Assembly: GCA_947650155.1 (NCBI GenBank)
Contig: CANSUS010000011.1
Location: forward strand, 1-64,000
DNA length: 64,000 nt
Reading direction: 5' to 3'
DNA from: an uncultured Lachnospiraceae bacterium
GTDB taxonomy: Bacteria > Bacillota > Clostridia > Lachnospirales > Lachnospiraceae
Part shown: piece after piece, positions 56,466-64,000 of the stretch
Layout: each line of letters opens with the position of its first letter
Numbering within the stretch: position 1 is the first letter of the stretch
The notes under the pieces: generated by a model
Databases searched by the model: none
What the model saw: the letters and a program-made list of their open reading frames with translations, nothing else
Told to the model about the DNA's origin: nothing
Program-made: the position numbers and the translations under genes

Positions 56466-57812
56466 TTATGTCTTTTTACAGTCTGTCTGTGCCGGACCGT
56501 CAATCAAACGCCCGTTTCTGTCAAAGCGGGAACCATGACAGGGACAGTCGAATGTCTGCGTCTGCGGGTTCCATTCCAGTCTGCATCCCATGTGCGGACA
56601 ATTTGGCGCCGTTTTGCCGTTTCCTGATGGCACCAGATGTTTTGCCAGACCTTTTACGGTATATGCCCCATGCGAAAACAGTTCCTTCACTGCACCTGCA
56701 GTGATGCGTCTGCCGGGAGAAAAAATATCTGCTTCGGGACAATCTTTTCCGGTAATCAACGCGCTCAAAATATGGGCGCTTACCATTGCACTGGTCATTC
56801 CCCATTTCCCAAATCCGGCTGCCACATACCACTCCGGCTTTCTTGCTGAAAACCGCCCAATATAGGGTACACCGTCCAACGTAATACAATCCTGAGCAGA
56901 AAAATGTGCGGTCTCATGGCATTCCGGATAAAATGTCTGCGCTTTTTTGCGAAGTCTGTCATACTGTCCGCCCTGTTTATCGGTTCCTGTCCGATGATTT
57001 CCTCCTCCAATTAAAAGCACCTTCCCATAAGGCCGAAAAGACAATCCATTTTTGTCGATTCCCCGGTACATTCCTTCCATCGTTCCAGCGCCTTCTACTG
57101 CCACCACATAGCTCCGCTCCTGATACATCCGCGCAAAATAATACCCTGGTATATTCATAAACGGAAAATGTGACGCAAATATAATATGCTTTGCCGTAAC
57201 CATACCTCTGGCAGTTTTTACCTGCATCCCGTCCACTCTGAGCACTTTAGTCTTTTCATATACCGTTATTTCTTCCGCCAGGCCCGAAAGAAACTTAAGA
57301 GGCTGAAACCTTGCCTGACCCCCAAACCTTACCGTCCCTGCCACCGGAAAAGGAAGTTCACTTGTCCTTTCAAAAGAAGCCGCTATGCCAAGCGTCTCTG
57401 CCGCCTCCGCTTCCCGTCTTAAACGCGTCTCTTCTTTTTCAGAATACAGATATGCCGGGCATCTGACAAAGTCGCATGCAATCTTTTTTTCCAGAATCAG
57501 ATTTTCATATTCTGAAACAGCGTTTTCATTTGCCTGTGCATAATGCTGTGCCATCCGCTTTCCGAAAGTCTGAATCAGATTATCATAAATCAGTCCATGC
57601 TGCGATGTGATCTTTGCCGTTGTATTTTTCGTCTGTCCGCTTCCAATCCTGTCCGCTTCCAAAACAATCGTATCTATTCCCGCCTGCTTTAAGTAATATG
57701 CCGTCAATATTCCTGCGATCCCTGCCCCAATCACCACTGCCTGTACATCCCTGTCCCCCGGAAGAGACTCTCTCTTTCGGATTTTTGTTTCTGCCGTCCA
57801 AATCGACTCCAT
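56466..57812 (-). CDS. FAD-dependent oxidoreductase with C-terminal Rieske domain (448 aa)
   Basis: Start set at ATG 57812 with GGAGG five bases upstream; an ATG four codons earlier has none. N-terminal dinucleotide motif VVIGAGIAGILTAYYL and the DAO/GlpO fold cover ~20-360. The C-terminus holds a Rieske [2Fe-2S] site: CPHMGC and CPCHGSRFD. Proteins of this fusion type act as amine or dehydrogenase-like oxidoreductases with an internal electron relay; substrate unknown. It is monocistronic between the LytTR gene and the carboxypeptidase gene. Confidence 0.88.
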   Translation of the reverse strand: MESIWTAETKIRKRESLPGDRDVQAVVIGAGIAGILTAYYLKQAGIDTIVLEADRIGSGQTKNTTAKITSQHGLIYDNLIQTFGKRMAQHYAQANENAVSEYENLILEKKIACDFVRCPAYLYSEKEETRLRREAEAAETLGIAASFERTSELPFPVAGTVRFGGQARFQPLKFLSGLAEEITVYEKTKVLRVDGMQVKTARGMVTAKHIIFASHFPFMNIPGYYFARMYQERSYVVAVEGAGTMEGMYRGIDKNGLSFRPYGKVLLIGGGNHRTGTDKQGGQYDRLRKKAQTFYPECHETAHFSAQDCITLDGVPYIGRFSARKPEWYVAAGFGKWGMTSAMVSAHILSALITGKDCPEADIFSPGRRITAGAVKELFSHGAYTVKGLAKHLVPSGNGKTAPNCPHMGCRLEWNPQTQTFDCPCHGSRFDRNGRLIDGPAQTDCKKT

Positions 57813-57907
57813 TGTAACCTCCATTCCTTTGAGCAGTCAGAAGTACTTCTCACACTGATATTGGAGATAGTATGTGTCAAATAGCAGTGATTATGCAGTT
57901 TTCGGTA

Positions 57908-59347
57908 TCAGCGTTTATTTGTATTTCGGATGATATACTCAACTGCCGCTTCAGCATGTACAGGCAAAGACTTTGAAGTTCCGTTTTCCGATCCTTCCAC
58001 ACCCTCGTAAAAAGTATGCAGGGCATATCTGGAAAGCAGTCCCGATACCCTTCCCCTTTCTATGGAATCCTCCGTCCCCAAAACAACAACGACCAGATCA
58101 TGCGCTCCGGCGCCATCCCCTACAGTCAGAGAAGTAACCAGACATGCGCCGGCTTTATTGGTAGTCCCTGTTTTTAAGCCTGTAACCCCTTCCAGATTAT
58201 ACAAAAGCGGATTGCTGTTGCGCACTTCAAAGTCAATCGACTGCAAAACCGCTTCTTTTTGAGAAGTGATGTCCGTAATCTGAGGATAAACCTTCAAAAG
58301 ATAGGATGTCAGCCGGAACATATCCTCTGCGCTCATACGATTCTGACGTTTGGAAGGGATCGCCTCTTCCGTATAGGAAGGCAGACCATTGCTATTGAAA
58401 AAAACGGCCTGAGAAAGTCCAAGTTCCCGTGCTTTTTCATTCATCATTTGAACAAAAGCTTCTTCCGATCCGGCAATCCTCTCAGCCAGGCACAGCGCAC
58501 ACTCATTACTGGATGGTAAAAGAAGACCAAGCAGCAGATCCTGTACCGTAATCTGCCCTCCTGCCTCTAAAGGAATTACCCCGTCATTGGAAACCGCCAG
58601 CAGTTCAACGGCATCGGATATTGTCACGGATTCTTCCAGGCTGATTTGTCCTGCCGCAATGGCATCCATCGTCAAAAGACAGGTCATCAGTTTGGAAGTA
58701 CTGGCTATAGGATAGGAAACATCTGACTGATATTGGTAATAGATTTCTCCGGTAGTGGCATCCCCTGCCAGCACACTGTTGACTCCGTAAAAATATCCCG
58801 TCTGTTCCAGCATGGAAGGAGAAACGCTAAAAGGTTCCTGTGTATGGATTTGCAGAGTGCCTGTGTCAGAAACAGAGATGTTCATATCCATGAGCATGGC
58901 CAGATCTGCAGCCATCATAAAACAATCATAATCGTCGGAAGGCAGCTTCATAAGCATAGTATAATAAAGTACCTTCTGCCCGTTTACTTCAAATTCATTT
59001 CTTCTCAGAGAAACATCCGGATTTTCCTCTTCTTCCCAGAGAATGTTTTCTGTCCCCACAGGCGTATAAACGCCTCCCGGAGTCAGAAAAACAGAATTTT
59101 TTGTGATTTCCAGAGAAAATGATTTGTCCGTATCTTTCAAAACCATAGCTATGTCCCTCAAAGAAAGATAAGAATTGTGGGCATAGTCATAATCCAACAT
59201 TTTAACGGTGCCTGCGGCGCCGGCATCCGCCTGTACCTGACAGGTTCCGGGAATTCCAAATCCCGCAGACACCTTGATTGGCAAAACGAAACATATGAGA
59301 AGGACAGACAACATAATAGGAACGATTTTCTGTAAAATTGCTTTCAT
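57908..59347 (-). CDS. Secreted D-alanyl-D-alanine carboxypeptidase with N-terminal beta domain
   Basis: 479 residues. Signal peptide ~1-28; residues ~40-170 form a copper amine oxidase N-like beta domain (YLSLRDIAMVLKD). The peptidase S11 domain has STSK (216-219), SSN (279-281) and KTG (392-394), the three active-site motifs of DacA/DacF enzymes that trim pentapeptide stems. The extra N-terminal domain is an unusual addition to this family. Its start overlaps the stop of the neighbouring membrane-protein gene by four bases, so both are co-translated. Confidence 0.9.
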   Translation of the reverse strand: MKAILQKIVPIMLSVLLICFVLPIKVSAGFGIPGTCQVQADAGAAGTVKMLDYDYAHNSYLSLRDIAMVLKDTDKSFSLEITKNSVFLTPGGVYTPVGTENILWEEEENPDVSLRRNEFEVNGQKVLYYTMLMKLPSDDYDCFMMAADLAMLMDMNISVSDTGTLQIHTQEPFSVSPSMLEQTGYFYGVNSVLAGDATTGEIYYQYQSDVSYPIASTSKLMTCLLTMDAIAAGQISLEESVTISDAVELLAVSNDGVIPLEAGGQITVQDLLLGLLLPSSNECALCLAERIAGSEEAFVQMMNEKARELGLSQAVFFNSNGLPSYTEEAIPSKRQNRMSAEDMFRLTSYLLKVYPQITDITSQKEAVLQSIDFEVRNSNPLLYNLEGVTGLKTGTTNKAGACLVTSLTVGDGAGAHDLVVVVLGTEDSIERGRVSGLLSRYALHTFYEGVEGSENGTSKSLPVHAEAAVEYIIRNTNKR

Positions 59348-60102
59348 TGTACCTCCTGCTTCTCCGACTCCAAATGGTAATTGGCGGGGGAGGATGTCAA
59401 AGTATATATTAAGGGATAATGATTGAAAGAAAGACCGGAAGATACAGAATCGGCTTCTCCTAATAAAATAAGGCTGGCATCCTTTCTGATATAGTTTTCC
59501 TCCTTTATATCAGCCGCTGCAAACTGTCTGATGAGAATGCCGTCGGCATTCTCATAAACGCCGCTGCCATCAAATTGTGCCTGCAGTTCTTCCAAAGGAG
59601 GAAGCAGAACCGGTCCACAGGTCATCAGATAGGAAACGGATGACATTCCGAAAGTCTCAAGCACAAGAGCCTCCACTGCTTCCTGATCTGTATCGCCCGC
59701 ATACCCCGCCATACGAAGCCGTTCTCCCAAAAGTTCCCGAAAACTCGCGGCAAATGCTTCATAGGCGGCCTGATTGCAGGCATCATAACTTTCCGGGAGG
59801 ATCTGACATTGAAAAGTTCCCCTGCCACGTTCTGTCTGCTCCATCATCATATAAACCCGAATGTTTAAATCCTGCATACAGGACTCCATATCTTCCAGCG
59901 AAACAGATACGGCTTCTATGTCCTGCAGCCAGTCAAGAGCAGTGACTGCCGCCTGCTTTGACATATCCAGTTTTGCCGTCCACTCGCCGGAAAGATCATT
60001 GTCACCTGCTGCAAAAAAGTGCACATATACTAATAGCGCCGTGGAAATTCCTAATATGAGAAATGAAAAGATAACTATAGCGTTTTTAATGATTTTTTTC
60101 AT
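59344..60102 (-). CDS. Signal-anchored extracellular protein (252 aa), function unknown
   Basis: Start set at ATG 60102 after AAGGATTATCTCT. One N-terminal membrane helix (~6-28) is followed by a ~220-residue extracytoplasmic domain with several acidic helices and a strand-rich end (SSPANYHLESEK). No family is recognised. It is translated just before and overlapping the carboxypeptidase gene, which suggests a partner role in wall metabolism, as anchor or regulator of that enzyme. A longer frame to 60159 has no ribosome site. Confidence 0.7.
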   Translation of the reverse strand: MKKIIKNAIVIFSFLILGISTALLVYVHFFAAGDNDLSGEWTAKLDMSKQAAVTALDWLQDIEAVSVSLEDMESCMQDLNIRVYMMMEQTERGRGTFQCQILPESYDACNQAAYEAFAASFRELLGERLRMAGYAGDTDQEAVEALVLETFGMSSVSYLMTCGPVLLPPLEELQAQFDGSGVYENADGILIRQFAAADIKEENYIRKDASLILLGEADSVSSGLSFNHYPLIYTLTSSPANYHLESEKQEVQ

Positions 60103-60251
60103 AGAGATAATCCTTAATCCTTTTGTCCATATTATGCCACGGTATGAACAATTTAGCAAGTGTTCCGGCGGGACGACAACTGTTCCTGCAATAACTATAT
60201 GATCTCCGATCCCCCTGTTTCCAGCAACCCCTTAATTTATATACTTACCAT

Positions 60252-61142
60252 CTATACACGAAATGATGCGGAAGGAAGCGTTACTTTTATGGACAAGCAG
60301 TTCCTGTCAATTTCTGCGCTGATACTTCCTCCCATAGCTTCTATAAATTGTCTGCATAGATAAAGTCCAATACCGCTTCCTTTACTTCTTGATTTATCCT
60401 GTGTATAAAATCTGTCAAATATCCGGGCAGCATTAACATAAGTGTTTATCGGATTAGACACGATTATGGTTACCCGCCCGTTTTCCTGAAAAATACGAAA
60501 GAATATATCTTTGCTTGTATATTTTATACCGTTTGAAATCAAATTCTGGATTACCCTGTTCAACAGGGCAGCGTCTGCGGAAACGATAACCGGCTGATCT
60601 GAATCTTCAAAATGCGGCGTTATGCTTTTACCTTCAAAAACAGGATAATTGGCAAGTATCTGCTCGCAAATCATTCCTGCCACGTCTACATTTTCCAGCT
60701 TTGGAACACAGCCCTGCGATTCAAGTACAGACAGCTCAAAAAAATCATTAATTAATGAATTGCAATAATGCGCCCGCTCCAGACATATCTTTATGAGTTC
60801 TTTTGTTTTTTCATCGTTACATTCTCTTTGGGCCAGCTGCAAATATCCAATGACTGCCGTTAACGGCGTTTTCATATCGTGGGATATATCCGCTATGGAA
60901 GATTTTAATGCCGCAGATGATGCATTGCTTTTGATAATTGTCTGACGTATTTTTTCAAGCAGCCTATTCATTTCTAATGCGACTGCCTCCACATCGCTGT
61001 CTATAAACGCAACCGTCACAAGAGAATTTGTTTCCTCCCTCAGCTGTGCGGAAACAGCCTTTAACTGTTTCTTCAACCCGTAATATTTTCCCGCCCAAAA
61101 AACGACAGCGGCAAAAAGTATTAAGATAATCAAATATTCCAC
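60252..61142 (-). CDS. Short sensor histidine kinase of an ABC/peptide-resistance module (296 aa)
   Basis: One membrane helix (~4-20), then a HAMP-like/coil region, HisKA with IADISHDMKTPLTAVIGY and HATPase_c with NLISNGIKYT and GSGIGLYLCRQF. It lacks an extracellular sensor, as in intramembrane-sensing kinases that detect the state of their ABC exporter. It is the last gene of a minus-strand unit: response regulator, ABC ATPase, permease, kinase. The gap to the permease is 15 bp. Confidence 0.85.
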   Translation of the reverse strand: MEYLIILILFAAVVFWAGKYYGLKKQLKAVSAQLREETNSLVTVAFIDSDVEAVALEMNRLLEKIRQTIIKSNASSAALKSSIADISHDMKTPLTAVIGYLQLAQRECNDEKTKELIKICLERAHYCNSLINDFFELSVLESQGCVPKLENVDVAGMICEQILANYPVFEGKSITPHFEDSDQPVIVSADAALLNRVIQNLISNGIKYTSKDIFFRIFQENGRVTIIVSNPINTYVNAARIFDRFYTQDKSRSKGSGIGLYLCRQFIEAMGGSISAEIDRNCLSIKVTLPSASFRV

Positions 61143-61157
61143 CGCTGTATCATCTCC

Positions 61158-61802
61158 TTATTTTATTTCGGCTTTTCTGAAAACAAAGTGTGCTGCCGTC
61201 AGTGAAATAACGATCACCGCTGCTGCAAACACCGCCGATAGTGCAAGTGTTCTGTTGTCGTTCGTTTGTGCAAGACTAAAACAAGTCAGCCTGAAAATGC
61301 TTTTGCTGAAGAAGTTTCTAAGAATATTGCAGGACACAAAGCTGAAAACAACCGTTACTGCTATTCCCGTCGTCACTTTTCTGAAGGCAAAAACAATAAA
61401 CATAACGATACAGATATTGGCACATATCTGCAGCATGACTACCAGCAGCCAGACAAAATCTGTAACAGAAAATATACTGCTGTCAAACCTGTATTTAATA
61501 GAAAATCCGAGAACAGTTGCGAAGACATAGGTCAAATGAAGCAGTACTGCCATGATAACGGTTGTAATAGTTCTTGCAATGAGTACTGAAAAACGACTGT
61601 ATCCAATTTTTATTTCATTATGTATCGTTCGGTTTAGAAAATCATTTCCTGCAAACCAGGCTGCAACAAGTGAAACGATAAACATAAAAGAGGTATCGCA
61701 AATCGATAAAGAAAACACCGCTGCCGTATCCAGCTTTTCCGGAAGTTTAAGAAATCCGAGGAAAAATCCTGCTGCTGCAAGAACTGCCGCCGCAAGATAC
61801 AT
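61158..61802 (-). CDS. ABC-2-type permease, 5' end possibly frameshifted (214 aa)
   Basis: The usable ATG at 61802 has no ribosome site. Upstream in the same frame lie codons for EEYKAKRFII, the cytoplasmic start usual for this family. A well-placed ATG at 61851 behind GGGAGGTGACAG reads MHKSVNS and stops in another frame. One indel near 61840 would join that start to the rest, giving ~230 residues with six membrane helices. The protein is the exporter subunit for the ABC ATPase just upstream. It may be a true mutation, an assembly error, or start internally at reduced efficiency. Confidence 0.7.
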   Translation of the reverse strand: MYLAAAVLAAAGFFLGFLKLPEKLDTAAVFSLSICDTSFMFIVSLVAAWFAGNDFLNRTIHNEIKIGYSRFSVLIARTITTVIMAVLLHLTYVFATVLGFSIKYRFDSSIFSVTDFVWLLVVMLQICANICIVMFIVFAFRKVTTGIAVTVVFSFVSCNILRNFFSKSIFRLTCFSLAQTNDNRTLALSAVFAAAVIVISLTAAHFVFRKAEIK

Positions 61803-61846
61803 GATAATAAATCTTTTCGCTTTATATTCTTCAACTATTAACTGAT

Positions 61847-62770
61847 TTATGCATTGCTGTCACCTCCCGTGATACCAAGAAAGTATTCTTCAAGGCTTTG
61901 CTCCGTAACTGAAAATTCCTTAGTGACAATATGATTTTCCATAAGAAGCTTTGCTATGCTCTCCACCCTGTCAGTATACGAGAACAGGTGCAGGGTTTCA
62001 TCATCAATGACTGAATACTGCGCATCATGAACCCCCTTTTCGATGACGGTGATACATTTCGGCAGCTCGGATGTCTTTATCTTTATGTACTGTCGGCATT
62101 TTTCATCAAGTTCATCCTGGGTGAGCGACTCGATTATCTTCCCCTTGTGAATCATAAAATAATCAGTGGCCAACAGATAAAGCTCATTCAGGATATGACT
62201 TGACAGAAACAGCGTTACATCATTTTCCTCATTCAGCCTTTTGAGCAAACTGCGCAGTTTTGATATGTTTTTAGGATCAAGACCATTTATCGGCTCATCC
62301 AGTATAAGCAGTCTCGGTCTTCCTACAAGGGCCATTGCTATGCTGAGTCTCTGTTTCATGCCCATTGAGAACTTTCTTACCTTCTGATCCTTAAACTCGG
62401 TCAGCTCCACCATTCCGAGCAGCTCATCGCATATTTCCTTGTCGGGATTACCGATCAGGATACGCTGTAATTCCAAATTACGGTAAGCGGAGTATTCCGG
62501 ATAAAGGGCAGGCGCTTCAATGGTGCTGCCGATCTGCCTGCGCATTTTCAGAATGTCACGCGGTCTGTTCTTCCCATACAGCGAAAAGTCACCGCTTGTC
62601 GGATAAGACAGCCCCGCCAGCACTCTCATCAGTGTGGTCTTGCCCGCGCCGTTCTCCCCAATAAATCCATAAATATGCCCTGTTTTCAAAGTAATGGAAA
62701 TATCGTCCAGAGCTTTGAAATGACGATAGGACTTCACAATATTTCTTGTCTGCAAAATTTCATTTTCCAT
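61847..62770 (-). CDS. ABC transporter ATPase, BcrA/LanF-like (307 aa)
   Basis: Start set at ATG 62770; GGAGG lies 14 bases upstream. Walker A GENGAGKTT, signature FSMGMKQRL, Walker B LLILDEP and H-loop SSHIL are all present, and the ~80-residue C-terminal extension ends in LEEYFLGITGGDSN, typical of antimicrobial-peptide exporters. It works with the following permease. Preceded by a candidate regulator box at 62836-62851. Confidence 0.88.
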   Translation of the reverse strand: MENEILQTRNIVKSYRHFKALDDISITLKTGHIYGFIGENGAGKTTLMRVLAGLSYPTSGDFSLYGKNRPRDILKMRRQIGSTIEAPALYPEYSAYRNLELQRILIGNPDKEICDELLGMVELTEFKDQKVRKFSMGMKQRLSIAMALVGRPRLLILDEPINGLDPKNISKLRSLLKRLNEENDVTLFLSSHILNELYLLATDYFMIHKGKIIESLTQDELDEKCRQYIKIKTSELPKCITVIEKGVHDAQYSVIDDETLHLFSYTDRVESIAKLLMENHIVTKEFSVTEQSLEEYFLGITGGDSNA

Positions 62771-62835
62771 TTTTAATCTTATCACCTCCAAAAACAATCA
62801 TACAGGGCAATATTAAGAGGATTCTTCACAAAACT

Positions 62836-62851
62836 TAAAGAAAATCTAAAG
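62836..62851 (-). promoter_or_regulatory. 11-bp-period direct repeat (OmpR-type box) upstream of ABC genes
   Basis: On the minus strand CTTTA-N6-CTTTA, with copies at 62847-62851 and 62836-62840. It matches CTTTA-N6-CTTCA upstream of the divergent ABC ATPase gene (63675-63690), each in the direction of its own gene. One helical turn between halves is the usual layout for OmpR-family dimers. Confidence 0.6.
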
Positions 62852-62861
62852 TTTATGCCTT

Positions 62862-63530
62862 TTACCTGATCAGCCGGTACCCCATGCCGTATACCGTTTC
62901 AATATATTTTTGATTCGTGTGCTTTGCTATTTTCCGGCGAAGATTGCTTATGTGTACATTCATTGTATTATCTTCCTGTAAATAGTCCTCTCCCATCACA
63001 GTCTCGTACAGGGTACGCTTTGAAAATATTCTGTCCGGATTTTTCATCAACAGCTCCAATATGACATATTCCGTCGCAGTACAGGCAAGTTCCATATCAT
63101 TTATAAAGACACGTTTGGAATCCGGCTTTATGATAAGCTCATGGAAAACAATTTCGTTATTGTCCTGATATGCAGTCCTGCGGAGCACCGCCTGAATCCG
63201 CAAAAGGACTTCATCAATATCAAATGGTTTTGTTATATAATCGTCTGCCCCAAGCCGAAGCAGTTTTATCCTGTCATGTATTTCGCCTTTAGCCGACAGT
63301 ATGATAATCGGGGTTGTACGGGCTTTGCGAAGCTCTCTAATGATTTCCTCACCAGCTTTTCCCGGCAGCATCAAATCTAACAATATAAGGTTATAATCTT
63401 CATGTAAGCCCATCGCAAGCCCGTCTGTACCATTATAGGCACTATCAGCAATGTATCCTGTTTTTTCAATTATGTTTCGTAAAAGCCCGTTAATCGTCAT
63501 ATCATCTTCAATAATTAAAATTCCGCTCAT
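62862..63530 (-). CDS. OmpR-family response regulator (222 aa)
   Basis: Start at ATG 63530 with AGGTG nine bases before it. The receiver has IIEDD near the start, acceptor Asp in LILLDLMLPG and Lys in ITKPFD; the winged-helix has MNVHISNLRRKI and YIETVYGMGYRLI. It is the first gene of the exporter unit and the partner of the kinase at 60252. The repeats before both ABC genes are its probable targets (inference). Confidence 0.9.
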   Translation of the reverse strand: MSGILIIEDDMTINGLLRNIIEKTGYIADSAYNGTDGLAMGLHEDYNLILLDLMLPGKAGEEIIRELRKARTTPIIILSAKGEIHDRIKLLRLGADDYITKPFDIDEVLLRIQAVLRRTAYQDNNEIVFHELIIKPDSKRVFINDMELACTATEYVILELLMKNPDRIFSKRTLYETVMGEDYLQEDNTMNVHISNLRRKIAKHTNQKYIETVYGMGYRLIR

Positions 63531-63674
63531 TTTACAGCACCTGCCATACGATTTTTTCAAACATAGTCAATTCCGCCGGCTAACCGGCTGACATTATTAT
63601 AATGCGACTGACAAGATAAAACAACAATCCGGTTTTCTATTGGAATCCGCCGTTCCCAAAATAAGAACCAAAAT

Positions 63675-63690
63675 CTTTATGAAATCTTCA
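63675..63690 (+). promoter_or_regulatory. 11-bp-period direct repeat upstream of second ABC gene
   Basis: CTTTA (63675-63679) N6 CTTCA (63686-63690), about 55 bp before the start codon, same arrangement as the box at 62836-62851. Confidence 0.55.
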
Positions 63691-63744
63691 AAAATAGCAG
63701 TTATCCTTTTCTCATAGTCAAAAGAAAGGAAGGACAGTACAAAT

Positions 63745-64000
63745 ATGGCAATGATTTTAAAAACAACAAACCTCTGCAAATCTTTCAGCGGGCAGACGGC
63801 TGTAAACAACATATCGCTGAACATTGAAAAAAATTCCGTCTATGGACTATTGGGACCGAACGGAGCCGGAAAATCCACAACGCTTAAAATGATTACAGGC
63901 ATTTTAAAGCCGACTTCCGGAAGCATTGAATTTAACGGTCACACATGGAAGCGCAGCGACTTAAACCATATCGGGGCATTGATTGAAATGCCGCCGCTTT
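63745..64000 (+). CDS. Lantibiotic-immunity-type ABC ATPase (LanF-like), partial
   Basis: Begins at ATG 63745 behind AAGGAAGGAC and runs off the window. The visible 85 residues hold NLCKSFSGQTAVNNISL, Walker A GLLGPNGAGKSTTLKM and HIGALIEMPPL, a combination typical of NisF/SpaF-type immunity ATPases that expel lantibiotics from the membrane. It is divergent from the regulator gene and carries the same direct-repeat box. The permeases would lie beyond the window. Confidence 0.8.
   Translation, partial: MAMILKTTNLCKSFSGQTAVNNISLNIEKNSVYGLLGPNGAGKSTTLKMITGILKPTSGSIEFNGHTWKRSDLNHIGALIEMPPL

Overview
The window looks like a chromosomal segment of a low-to-moderate GC Firmicute, most likely a gut Lachnospiraceae (Clostridium cluster XIVa). 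The reasons are strong AGGAGG ribosome sites, TTG/ATG starts, a glucosaminidase-type autolysin, YesMN-type two-component systems, many GGDEF/HD-GYP proteins and a siphovirus-like tail locus of the kind common in that family. The taxon is inferred; there is no rRNA or tRNA gene in the window.

Region 1 (1-20.3 kb, + strand) is a phage-tail-derived locus. It opens with the 3' end of a tape-measure gene nearly identical to the 3' end of the tape-measure ORF at 6494-10654, so at least two copies exist. Then come three copies of a ~110-bp intergenic element, two tail-tube-like genes repeated at an exact 1,000-bp offset, a small zinc-ribbon protein, an LLH-type holin, the N-terminal part of a tape measure, a group I intron core, an AT-rich insert with a two-gene minus-strand island, and a chimeric tape-measure ORF. 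These are followed by an OB-like small protein, distal-tail proteins, a DUF5048/Gp37-like hub, and nine fibre, adaptor or tail-tip genes, three of which share one N-terminal module but carry different tips. No integrase, endolysin or capsid gene is seen in the window; the right side abuts a host rRNA methyltransferase gene.

Region 2 (20.3-37.2 kb) holds host genes. A minus-strand run encodes an RsmF-type rRNA methyltransferase, a ribosomal-protection-type GTPase fused to a Rae1/YacP-like NYN nuclease, and a periplasmic-binding-protein/GGDEF fusion. Next are a large membrane-anchored glucosaminidase with Gly-Asn-Thr repeats, an HD-GYP phosphodiesterase with a PAS/GGDEF cyclase, a divergent bacteriohemerythrin and a 7TMR-DISM GGDEF cyclase.

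Region 3 (37.2-49.4 kb) is a coherent chitobiose/N-acetylglucosamine unit. The plus-strand genes nagB and nagA face a minus-strand operon of GH94 diacetylchitobiose phosphorylase, phosphohexomutase, YesM-like kinase, sugar-binding lipoprotein, two ABC permeases and YesN-like regulator. The inferred route is import of chitobiose, phosphorolysis to GlcNAc-1-P plus GlcNAc, mutation to GlcNAc-6-P, deacetylation and deamination to fructose-6-P.

Region 4 (49.4-64 kb) is signalling and envelope: a BvgS-like hybrid kinase, a dCache/GGDEF protein, an AgrC/AgrA-like pair without an obvious peptide gene, a FAD/Rieske oxidoreductase, a D-Ala-D-Ala carboxypeptidase with a companion membrane protein, and a two-component system with an ABC exporter, facing the start of a second, lantibiotic-immunity-type ABC ATPase. 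Both ABC genes carry the same 11-bp-period direct repeat upstream.
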